Shown one piece after another: positions 53,641 to 64,000 of a DNA stretch of 64,000 nucleotides. Below the pieces are notes generated by a model, which was not told the origin of the DNA, did not search any database, and saw only the letters and a list, made by a program, of their open reading frames with translations. A program made the position numbers and the translations under genes. How positions within the stretch are numbered: the first letter of the stretch is position 1; each line of letters opens with the position of its first letter. The stretch comes from Symsagittifera roscoffensis. Taxonomy: Eukaryota; Xenacoelomorpha; Acoela; Convolutidae. The stretch lies in the NCBI RefSeq assembly GCF_963678635.1, contig NC_087066.1, positions 44,815,624 through 44,879,623 on the forward strand. Reading direction: 5' to 3'.

Positions 53641-55429
53641 TGGAAAGAGGTTTGACCATCAGTCTTGTATTGTTACAGGTTCTATAAAAGAGGTTTCTCT
53701 TGCGTTTTGTGAGAGTGGGGCAGTGGAAGGGTGAGGGTGGACTTTGGGAGCAATTTTTTAGCTAGTGTTGGGGGATTGTTTTATGTGTGTCGGTAGCTGA
53801 GTGAAAATGGGACCTGCAACGATGACAGTTGAAATAGTCATGATGATCACCTCGCAAGCTGTTTCTAAAAACGAGGCAATAAGAGAATAAATTTGTAAGA
53901 AAAGATGTAAGAAAGCCATTAACGTAGAACGAGAAATGGATGCCATCATGGCAGAACATTTGAGGGTTAGATTTAGGTTGAGATAAGCTGAGACTAAGTG
54001 TATGTGGGTGTACGAATTTAGTTATCAAATTAAACGAAAACATGGTTATGAATATAAGTTTTGCGTGTTGAATCAGATTTTTTACAGTTTTTCTGGGGAT
54101 GATCAGTGACTTGGGCTGAAACTTGTAAGTAACGAAGTTCATCAAGTTTTTCCACTGCTGTTCTAACTCTTGTGCATGCAGCCTGTTTTCATTGTTTCCA
54201 GATATTTTAGTTTTTGTTTTTGGGCGTTTTGGTGTGTATTGCAAAGATGTTTCAAGAATCATGAAGCGTTGCACCACAGTAGGAGTGATTTGGTAATTTA
54301 AATAGAGCTGGTTTGATATTTTTGGTTCCTGAAATCCCGATAACTAGCTTCTGAGAAAACTCAGGGATGCGGCTCGCCTGGAATTGCGGCATCTACCTGA
54401 AACAAAGACAACTGGGGCGAGAAAGGAAGCTCTTTGAGACACGTTGAGTCTTGTAGTGATTTATGAATCCTTCCAATTAGGACCTAAATTCGGTTTTAAG
54501 TGAGACAAGGGCGATGGAAAAAAAACTAAAAAAGGAGTAAGGAGTGGTTCAACCTGAGGACGTTTTGTAGGTTGTTCCTCAAGCTCACTCTTGCTTGCTT
54601 GTAGTTACGCCAAAGAAAATTCAAACGCCTACGGCTGGGACGGCGAGATTTGGTAGGATAATCAAAGTCAGTGAGGAAAGCCTAGCACGCTTGATCTAAT
54701 CAATGAGTTTGTCACAACAATTAGATTTCAGCCGAAACTCGCATGAGCAGGGGATTTGGTGGTTTTTTAATTGAGAAAAGCACTACTCGCTCCTTCAATT
54801 GAAGTATATATCTCTGATTTGATTGGGTGATTTCGAAAAAAAATTAAAAAGATTCCAAAAACGGTCAAAACTTTAAGAACTTGACTTTTCATAAATACAT
54901 AAGCTTTTCTTCAAAGCATGGGAATAGCTTTTTATGCGGGACGACATCCACGCCTTGATTTTTGATGAAACCCATTATTTCAGATTTTGATGGTGGTTTT
55001 CGAGAATAGTGATGAAATTTCTTCAAAGTTATCATTTTTGGTCAAGCTAGATCAATTAATGGGGATAGTTTTCAACTTAAAAATAGCCGTTTTTGGTAAA
55101 ACTAGCATCGTAAGAAAAGTTATCAACATTTACAAAGCCGGAAATACCTTAGCAGAAACCAATCAACAGAAATCGGAAAAACAAAAAAAAAACAATCCCG
55201 AAAAAATTAAGATTTAAAAAAGCTTATAAGTACCCCTCACTCTCAAAATACAAACACGTATTGTGAAACGGTTTAATACGAGGCGACTGAGCTGATGTAG
55301 TTTAGGCCGAAACCAATCAAACCGAGAAAGGAAAAGAAAAAACAAAAAACATCAAACAATCAAGCCACAACCAATCAAGCCGAGAAAAGAAAAGATTAAA
55401 CAAAAAAACAATCAAACATTTTCAAAGAG
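53641..55429. other. AT-rich region without a supported gene
   Basis: A 171-codon open frame on the minus strand (53,762-54,277) lacks similarity to anything I know and is of low-complexity composition. I see nothing else. Confidence 0.45.
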
Positions 55430-57450
55430 CATTATAAAAAATAAGTCCCCCTTCCTCTCAAAACACAGACGCGTACACACAAACATTTTCCCTCATCGAA
55501 AGGTGCATTCTGCGATCATTAAACCTATATGGTATATACCGAAACAACTCAAGCCAAACAAAAATAGAAAAAAAGCCGAAAAAATGTATATGGTATAGGC
55601 CAAAACTTATCAAGCCAAAAAAATGGAAAAAGAGCCGAAAAAATTTGTTGCTAGGAAAAAGTATAATTCATATTGAAATTTCTAGCTTTTTGTGCAATAC
55701 AGAGCTGAGCATAATTTTTTTTACCTGATACTCCTCAAAATTAGGCCACTAAGCCGATATAAAACAGCCCGAAGTCTAATATGCCAAAAAAACGAGCTGG
55801 AAAAAACTAACAGTAAAATTTTAGCACAAGCGAAGCTGAGCTTCGCACTACTTGCGATAAAACAGAAGAAAATTGAAAAAAACGTAAATGTCAAAAACTA
55901 TATTTATCATAATGTACAATTCTCGCTTTGTAAAAAAATTTACAAAACCGGTAACAAATACTTTGGCAGAAACTTTTGAGTCAAAAAAGAATCAACAAGA
56001 TTTAAGACTTATTAAAAATCTGTAGTTAGTTATTAAACCCCCTCGCCCTCAAAACAAGGACACGCACACACAATTTTTCCGCTCGTAAAAGTATGCAACA
56101 CAAAGCCGATAAGCCGATAATGTAGAAGTTGAAACCTATCAAGTCAAAACAAAAGGGAAAAGGAGCTAAAAAGATGTTGTCTTGAAAAAATTGGAATTAA
56201 ATTTATTTTAGGATGTTTAGCACTTTGAGCAATCCAGAGGCAAGTACAGAAAATGTGTTTTCATAGAAACAAATCGAAATTAGGTAACTAAGTCGTCAAA
56301 ATTTATTTAAGATGTCAAGGTTAAAAAAATTTCAAACGAATAGCAGAGGTAAGACAGAACACTAGAAGCATCTATAATGTAAAAAAAAATCAAATAAGTG
56401 ATTTAGTTGGATGGTATCAAGAAAGCGGAAACTAAGCAGACAAAAATTAACCGAAAACGACGAAGACCAAAATTCAAAAAAACCAAATAAAAACCATCGA
56501 AATATTATTGGAGAAAAATCAATGAGGATGCACAGTATGAGTAATACACCAATGAGGGTAAATATAAGCACACACTGCTTAAGAGTCGTGTAGGCTGAAA
56601 TCTGTTGTTAGAGGTCATAGTTTTTTTCTACTGAGTTTAGGGAATAACCGGTTGAAAAAAAGAGACTCCCATAATTTGTTTCTCTAACAGATCCCTCATC
56701 ATTTGTTCTTCTCAGATTTGTAATTTTAAAATTTGAGAAAAAAAAAGAATCACAAAAATATGGCCAAAAATCTCTCTACTGAAAATGTAAAACGAGCAGG
56801 TAGAATGAAAAGGAGCTAGAGAATTATGCAGGTACATAGCAGCCGGTTTTTTCATTGGTAACATGTTTTTAAAAATGGTACAAAATTTTTCGAAAAAAAT
56901 TAAAATTTCTACGAAAACTGCGAACATTTTCTAAGGTTTCGCAAAAAAAGAAAACCCAAATTTTTTCCTCAGACTTTTTTTTTCAAACAAGTCCTAAGAC
57001 AACACTAGCCAAAAACAAAGCAGCAACATATGCTTTTAGCTTGTTTATGCTTAAAGAAGCATAAATATGAATAATTTGAAATATAACAAAAACGCCACCA
57101 AATGAGAACTTTTATTTGCGACTTAAACATGAAAAAAATCCTTGTAATATTAGATTCGCTTCAATAGAAGGAAGCAAAAAAACTTATGTATGTATACCCT
57201 AAAATTTGTAAGCTTTAAACTATTGGTAAAATAGAACTTAAACTTACAATTTCACCGACTAAAACAAAATTCAGGCCTGATTTCTAGAACGGTTAGAATG
57301 TAGATAGGACCCTCTTTCTGGTTTTTGTAGATACGTAGATTTATTTCATGCTTTCGGATTATACAAAATTAGCCGATTGCTATGCAAGTAGCACAGAATT
57401 TTTTGACAACTTTCAGAAAACAGCATGTTTTTTTCTTTTTTCAAATTAGT
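55430..57450. repeat. AT-rich noncoding repeat, unit 1
   Basis: Shares with 58,600-60,250 a long diverged duplication, clearest at 56,340-57,420 versus 59,150-60,250 (for example ATGCAGGTACATAG and TGTATACCCTAAAATTTG). It also contains GCCGATATAAAACAG, shared with 57,540-58,130, and a short palindrome GCGAAGCTGAGCTTCGC at about 55,831. No coding content. Confidence 0.75.
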
Positions 57451-57539
57451 GTCAGTTTTAGTGCGTGTTATGAGTCAATTGAGCCGATGTAATATACGCC
57501 GAAATCTATCGTCGAGAAAAATGAAAAGATAGAACACAA

Positions 57540-58130
57540 AAAAACCAAAATTTTATAAAGTAATAAGAAGTGTTTAAGTCCTCCTTCCCCTCAAAAACAG
57601 ACACACGCATCAAAACGCGCAATTTGCGACCATTAAATCTAGATGAAATAGTCAGAAAATAATCAAGCCGAAAAAAAAACGAAAAAAGCCGGAAAAATTT
57701 GTACTATTATTACGATTAAAATTTCTATCTTTTTGTGCGATCCAGTTGTGGGCATAAAAATTCTTTCCCCTCAAAACTACTCAAAATTAAGCCAGCAAGC
57801 CGATATAAAACAGACCGGAGCCTAATAAGCCGAAAAAAAAGATACAAAAAAAACAAAGAGAAAAATTTTACAGCAGCGAAGCTGAACTTCGCATCACTTT
57901 CGATACAACACAAGAATTTCGAATGAAAATGTCAAAAACTCTATCTATCATACTGAATATGTCTAGCTTTGAAACAATACAGTAGAAAGTGAAACTAGCA
58001 TCGGAACAAATTTAGGAAGCGTTAACAAATACCTTGGCAGAAACTTTTTGAGCCTGAAAAATCTACAAGATTTAAAAATTATGAAAAGTTTTCTTGGTTT
58101 GAAAACACTCAAAACTAGCACCAATATTTT
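57540..58130. repeat. AT-rich noncoding repeat, partial unit 2
   Basis: Matches the first part of unit 1 (CCCCTCAAAACAGACAC, GCCGATATAAAACAGACC, GCGAAGCTGAACTTCGC against 55,450-55,850). Confidence 0.65.
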
Positions 58131-58204
58131 ATAGTCCGGATCTATTAAGCCGAAAAAGGAAAAATTAAAAAGTTATGATAAGTTTTATGCTTATTATAAT
58201 TTAT

Positions 58205-58400
58205 AGCAGCTACAGCTTCTATCAAATTGCCAATGCTGCGCAGGAAACACTCAACCGAAAAAAAAACGAATTCAAAGTTCAGAATTTGAATCATTGACCT
58301 GCTGATCAGGAGTCTCATGTCCTCGCATCTGCATCACAGTCGCTTCGAATTGAACCAGTGACTCAGCTATTGCTGGATCCACTTATTTTTCCTATTTTTA
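58205..58400 (-). repeat. Fragment of the non-LTR element ORF1 start
   Basis: On the minus strand it matches 52,400-52,215: GTCTCATGTCCTCG against GTCTCACGTCCTCG, with the ORF1 start reading MRLLISRSMIQI against MRLQFNRSKIQK. Truncated within ORF1. Confidence 0.7.
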
Positions 58401-58599
58401 TTATTTTTAATCATAAATTGTTCTAATACAGAAATGCGTAGTTTTCGAAAATGGAACTTCCGGTCAAAAGTATATTTTTAAAGAAATTATCATAACGTCC
58501 ACACCCTCAAGCAAACAAACTTACACATAGAAACTATGCCGATCTGATCTTGGACGAAACCTATTTAGTCGAAAAAAAGAACAAACAAAAAAAACCAAA

Positions 58600-60250
58600 A
58601 AAAAAATTAAGACTAAAAAAAGCTAATTAGTCCCCCTCACCATCAAAACACAAGCACATCTCTTCGAAACGACACAATCTGAGGCGACTGAGCCGACGTA
58701 GTTTAGGCCGAAACCTATTAAGAAGCTATTAAGTCCCCCTTTCTCTCAATCACAGACACGCACACATAAACTTTTTAGCTCATCAAAATGCGCAACATAT
58801 GGCCTTTAAATTTTTATGGTATAGGCTGAAACTTGTCAAGCCGAAAAAAAACAGAAAAAAGCCGAAAAAAATTGTTGTCAGGAAAAACGTGATCCTCAAT
58901 TACTACCAAAGTTGTTAGCCTTTTGTGCGATCCAGAGGTGAGCATAGAAAGTTTCTTCCTTTGAACTACTCAAAAACAGGCCAGTAAAAATGTGAAACTG
59001 TCAAAAACTAAATCTATCATGATGAATAACACTAGTTTTGAAAACAAAACATGACATGACAATATGACATTTGCGTAGAAGAAAATTTTAAATCGAAAAA
59101 AATATGTAAAGGATGTCAAGGGTCAAGGACTTAAAAAATAGCAAACGAACAGCAGAGCTAAAACAGAACACTAAAAGCATCCTTAATGTAAAAAAATCAA
59201 TTAGGCAATATAGTTGGATTGTAAAAAGAAAGCGGAAAGTATGCGGACAAAATCAATCCGAAATTACAAGTCAAAAATTGAAAAAGATATCAGTTGAAGA
59301 CCATCAAAAAATTCAAAATGCAAAATTATTGGAAAAAAAACTAATAAGGATGCACAGTAAGAGTAAAGACCAATGAGTGTAAATATAAGCCCTTACTGCA
59401 TGCATGTCGTGTAAGGCATGCAGGCAGAAATCTGTGGACAAATAATGAAATTGGCTTGTTTCAGGTAATAATTTGTTTCAACGGAACTTAGGGAATAGCC
59501 GCTTGAAAAGCGGAGATCCCCATAATTGGTTCTTTAATGGGAAATCCCCATCTCAGATTTGTAGGTTTATTACTTGAGAAAAAGAAAAAATTCACAAAAA
59601 TTTGGTTAAAAATTCCTCTACTGAGAATGTAGAACGAGGAGGTAGAATGAAAAGAGACTAGCGAATTATGCAGGCACATAGAAGAGCAGCCGGTTTTTCC
59701 ATTGGTACCTTGTTTTAGAAAATGGTACAAAGGTTTCTGAAAAAACTTGAAATTTCTACAAAAACTGCAAAGATTTTCTAAGGCTTTGCAAAAAAAGTAA
59801 ACCCACATTTTTTCATTAGACCTATTTGTTCAAACAGGACCTAGGACTAGCCAAAAAAAAAGCTGCAACATATGCTTTAAATTTGTTTATCCTTAGAGAA
59901 GCTTAAATAGATTAAATTGAAATATACCAAAAGAGTCATAAAATGAGCATTTTTATTTTTGACCTATTTACGAAAAAAAATTCCTAGTAATATTAGATTT
60001 GCTCCATTAGAGTGAAGACTAAAAACATATATGTATACCCTAAAATTTGTAAGCTGTAATTTATTGATAAAATAGAACTTAAACTTACAATTTCACCAAA
60101 TAAAACAAAACTCAGGACGGATATCTAGAACAGTTAGAAAGGACATCACTTGGACCTTCTTTCTGGTTTTTCTAGATACGTAGATTTTTTTCATGTTTTC
60201 TGAATAAACAACAATAGCCTGTTGTTATGCAAGTAGCACAGAATATTTCT
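58600..60250. repeat. AT-rich noncoding repeat, unit 3
   Basis: Direct-orientation partner of unit 1 at an offset of about 2.8 kb; see 55,430-57,450. Open frames such as 59,113-59,376 are short and lysine-rich and are not supported as genes. Confidence 0.72.
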
Positions 60251-61944
60251 ATCATTATCTTGTAAAAAACACGAAAAAAAGATGTAATTTTAAAATTAGT
60301 CTAGTTTTTACTGCGTGTGATAAAAGGATCCGAACAGAAAAGAGAACTTTAGAATATTTGACAGTCATATTAAACAAGGCAAATTGGGAGACATTTTTTG
60401 TACAAAAAATTGCTTGATTAGCAAAAAAAAAATTGTACAACAATTTTTCAATACTTCAAACAGGTTTTTTTGTAGTTTTACAAACTATTTTTTCATAAAT
60501 AGTTTAAAGTTTTGAAATTCTTGGTTCCTGAGATGGCATAAAAACCAACTTAAATTTAATAAAACAAAATGTTCAATGCTGAAATGAAACATAAGCTAAT
60601 AAAAGCCTCCAAACTCGCTAAAAATTAGACGCGATAAAAAATTCCAAACTAATTTTTCACGACACTCGGTAAATTGATGAAAATTATTTAATGTAGTACA
60701 GATAACAACTTAAAAAGCTTCAAAATGATATATCAGATGACCCAGTCAGATGATTATTTGTGATACTTGATTCTGCGTGGAAAGCGAAATGTTAAAAACC
60801 ACACCCGAATTCAAAGTTCCTCCTCATGTTCTATTGTCGGCGCGAGAAACCTAAAAAACTTGGCACAAAAACTTCACTTTTTTATAAGGAAATTCTAAAA
60901 TTCCAAAAAAGCGCCAAACATTTGAAAAAATTTTACCAGTTTTTCTCGACACTATAATAGTTTTACAAAAAATTTATTGTCGTTCGGACAACAGTTGGAA
61001 GGGGTTTTATCTTGATTGAACCAATAGCTGGAGCCAACTCGACAACTATTTGTGTTTTCTTTATAGTTTTTATAACAGAAAATGGGTTACCTGTTTTTTT
61101 TTTATTAAAAAATTTTGGCTGATGGTTATCAAGAATGTTTCACAATTGTAATTTCAACAAACATTGTCGCACATTTCTGTATATCTTTAGATTTTAAATT
61201 CTAAACTAAAAAGTACAAAAAGATCAAAGATCATGAAAAGTGTCTTACAACTCTATATTTTGGAATTTAAAAAATAAATCAATCAGAAAATCGCAATTAT
61301 CACTCAAATTGTGTAACAACTGAAATGTAACCATTTTAAAAATTTCTGAGTTTTTATTGTTTTTATTTCTACCTTTTCGATTTGCTGATTTCATGCAACA
61401 CTAGTCGAAAAAAAAGCTCAAATTCAGATGTTTACTCTCCGAGTAGCCTGTTTTTATTGTCAATTTTGGACAAAAACCGCTTTTTTACAAAGTTTATTCA
61501 GCACTGAGCAAATAGTCAGAACTACCCTTTATGAAACTCTCAACCTGGGACTGAAAACGACGGTTTTCCTGATCTGCACTAACATCGTCAACCCTCATGA
61601 AAAAGGAAGTAACAGCTGTGTAAATATAAACTTCGCATCGGTTATTTCATTTTTCTCGCTAGGAATTCGCATGAACATTTTTCACTCCGCTTAATCAAGA
61701 AAGATTTCATTAAAATGCAAAGTTTAGTGAATATGCGGAAGTCTGGCTTTTTTAGACCCAGATTACATTGGTAAGTTATTGCAGTTAAATGTTGATAGTT
61801 TCTTGGAGAGTAATTCTGATTATTTGCTCTTGGTCTCTGCAAAAATTTTGTAGAAAAAAGAAGTAATTGTTGTCCAAATTTAACATTGAAAACGGGCTAT
61901 TTAGTGCGTAAAAGTGGAAAACTGCATCTAATTTTATCCACTAG
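60251..61944. other. AT-rich noncoding region, no gene seen
   Basis: No supported coding sequence. GTTCGGACAAC near 61,013 also occurs in the copy 3 leader (11,875), possibly a remnant of a related LTR. Confidence 0.45.
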
Positions 61945-61960
61945 TGTAACATTTGAGTTT

Positions 61961-62160
61961 NNNNNNNNNNNNNNNNNNNNNNNNNNNNNNNNNNNNNNNN
62001 NNNNNNNNNNNNNNNNNNNNNNNNNNNNNNNNNNNNNNNNNNNNNNNNNNNNNNNNNNNNNNNNNNNNNNNNNNNNNNNNNNNNNNNNNNNNNNNNNNNN
62101 NNNNNNNNNNNNNNNNNNNNNNNNNNNNNNNNNNNNNNNNNNNNNNNNNNNNNNNNNNNN
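61961..62160. other. Assembly gap (200 N)
   Basis: Exactly 200 N; the true length is unknown. Open frames crossing it are artefacts. Confidence 0.99.
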
Positions 62161-62489
62161 CCCATCAACAGACCACTTTTTTTGGATCAAATTGTTGGTT
62201 TTTTGATCTCTTCACAAAGCGCGATTTTTGAGATATCTCTAATTTTTGAACTAGAAACAAGGACTAGGTTAGGTAGTTACTTCGTAACTTGACTAACAAT
62301 AACTAGAGGAACTGGTTGAATTCAGTCCGGACATCGTTAGAGCACAATTTTGTTGATACGCCAAGTACTGTTTCGGAAAAATATAAGAATTGTAGATTAA
62401 ATTAAGCTTTGATACTCTTAAGAACAAGCCTTTTACAACAACTGATCTAAAATAAAACTTTTTATTACGAAATGGAAACAACGTTGAGC

Positions 62490-64000
62490 AGAGGTGATAG
62501 TTATTATCTCATTTTCCGATCCTAATTGATCGAAGTTAATTGCGAGTTCCAACCTTTTGAATCGAAGATACTGTAATCGATTCATTTATTCAAAACCACC
62601 CAAGACAACTGTGACAATTTGTTAGACTTGGCCGACGTCTACGTATGACCAGTCATAGACTAGCTTTATCGATGGTTGCTGGAAAGAGACTAGGCTCAAG
62701 ATGATCCGAAGGTAGTGATCTTGACGGCTGCCTTCACGATTCTTGGGGCATGGCAACCGTGGAGACCGCCCCACGTAACTCTTTCTAATTGCAGCTTGGG
62801 GCGAACAAGAAGTACTAGATCGACCAAGCCTGCTTGTTTTGAGATGGAGGAATGGAACACTCTCAGGAAGCGATTTGGTGTGCATATCTGTGTTGGGTAC
62901 CTCGAAAACAAACCAGCCTGGAGAAATCCCACTCCCAGCGAGGCCTCGTCCCGGTTTGAGGAGGAGGCATCAGACGATACATCAAGAGATGAGTGGCGAG
63001 GCTGCCTCGTATAGCTGACAGCTTAAAGCTACAGTGCCGCCAAAAAGAGCAATAGTAGAAAAAGTACAGGCGAACGAGACGATGGATGACCTAACAGAGA
63101 GACGAAACGAGCTGGACATAATAAGAAAGGCGTTATTCAGAACTCAAAAAGATCGAAACATGTGGAGAAGACTGTTTGATGATTGTAAACAAGAACCAGG
63201 GATAAAAAATAGAGCGTTTGAGGAGGGAATATGGGGAACGATCGGAGCGACTAAATGTAGCGAAACTGGAATGCCCGTTGCCCGTAAGGGATGTTCCCCA
63301 CAGTCAGTCGCCAGTGAAATTCCTGAAGCTTCGCCAGTTGAGTCAAACGGCAGAAATGCAAGTCTCCCCAAAATCTGGAAGAAACACAACCCCGGACCGA
63401 GTGATACGATGGAGAATCCGGTAGTAGAAAGGGCAGCAAGAACATGCCGATGAAGAATGTGTCACATATACTGGATATGCCGAAGAACAACTAAATCGAG
63501 AATAGCTTCGCAAAGATTCCAGACATGGATTCGTCAGCCGGCTTTAATGGTTCAACTTGGAGTCCAGCGAAAAATATGCAGCAACCACCCTTGGCACATC
63601 GCATTTGTTTTTGGGCGACAGACTTGTGAGGGTATTACAGAACTTAAGGACCGCATGAATCACTACAATGATGGCCTCCCGAGATAACACAGTAGCCAAA
63701 TAAGATCAAGTGGTTGAGCAAATGAACCCAGGAAAGATGGTAGATGTGACGACTTTGATAGGCACTAACAACTTGTTCACAACTTCAGCAGCAGAAGAAT
63801 ATCGATGGGACGAAATTTTAGTCTGTCTATTTTACAGCGGTATGGAAGAAGTTTCAGTGGTCGGTACTGGCCGTCTGCACGGTACCCATGAACAAGAGGA
63901 CACAACAGGCTCCTGTGCGGAGGCATAAGAAAAGAATTATCAGACGGAACAAAAATATTACGAAACGTGGCGAGTCACAACGCTGAACGACTGATACTGA
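62490..64000 (+). pseudogene. Gene A of copy 4, partial
   Basis: N-terminal domain (LDLADVYV; VLDRP, LRWRNGTLSGSDL; QPGEIPLPARPRPG), VPPKRAIVEKVQANETMDDL, coiled coil, then the SGNH block I reading LFLGDRLVRVL: the catalytic Ser codon has become Arg (AGA, 63,620-63,622). Block III reads IGTNNLFT. Several stops and frameshifts; closest to copy 3 among the copies here and without its 110-base duplication. Confidence 0.78.

Larger units (their letters stand above)
61945..64000 (+). mobile_element. Copy 4: second gag-pol-less element, start only
   Basis: TGTAACATTTGA at 61,945 resembles the LTR start of copy 3 (TGTGACATTCGA). After the gap, 62,216-62,325 matches 11,637-11,760 of the copy 3 leader (GCGATTTTTGAGATATC), and from about 62,490 the sequence matches the 5' flank and coding part of gene A. 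No gag or pol lies between. Continues beyond the window. Confidence 0.65.

Noticed and set aside
61886-62231. Open frames across the gap
   Set aside because: They consist mostly of undetermined bases.

Overview
The window is a block of nested, decaying transposable elements from an animal genome. I recognise no host gene. Ty3/gypsy-type LTR elements, a CR1/L2-like non-LTR element with a PHD-type ORF1, AT-rich low-copy repeats and a 200-base run of N point to a draft assembly of an invertebrate; I cannot resolve the phylum. All homology statements come from comparing the copies in this window by eye.

Layout. (1) 1-10,696 minus strand, resuming at 25,063-25,194: copy 1, a Ty3/gypsy-type element reading leftwards (Gag, zinc knuckles, protease, reverse transcriptase, RNase H, integrase, then a Pol C-terminal domain that looks like a macrodomain, then gene A with an SGNH-hydrolase domain running off the left edge). 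(2) 10,697-25,062 plus strand: copy 3, a 14.4-kb LTR-bounded element inserted into copy 1's gag. It has lost gag-pol except about the last 90 codons of Pol, yet keeps three large downstream genes (A, B, C). (3) 25,195-27,951: leader of copy 1 with a large minisatellite, and another LTR-like sequence. (4) 27,952-48,631 plus strand: copy 2, a heavily mutated full-order copy (leader with a second minisatellite, gag-pol-macrodomain, genes A, B, C) flanked by long repeats that are inverted, not direct. (5) 48.75-52.35 kb minus: a decayed non-LTR retrotransposon; another fragment at 53.2-53.6 kb. (6) 55.4-60.3 kb: AT-rich noncoding segment present in two to three diverged copies. (7) 61,945-64,000 plus: start of copy 4, a second element in which gene A directly follows an LTR-like leader, interrupted by the assembly gap.

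The main observation is the accessory module. Gag-pol is followed by a macrodomain-like Pol extension, gene A (N-terminal domain, coiled coil, SGNH hydrolase with Ser, Asn and Asp-His blocks, plus a second GxND-containing half), and a giant gene B-C that is one uninterrupted frame across the B/C boundary in copy 2 and two large ORFs separated by one TAA in copy 3. B and C match no family I know. Two of the four copies carry the module without gag-pol, which suggests cargo-bearing non-autonomous elements mobilised in trans. Every copy has lesions, so the active source element lies elsewhere.
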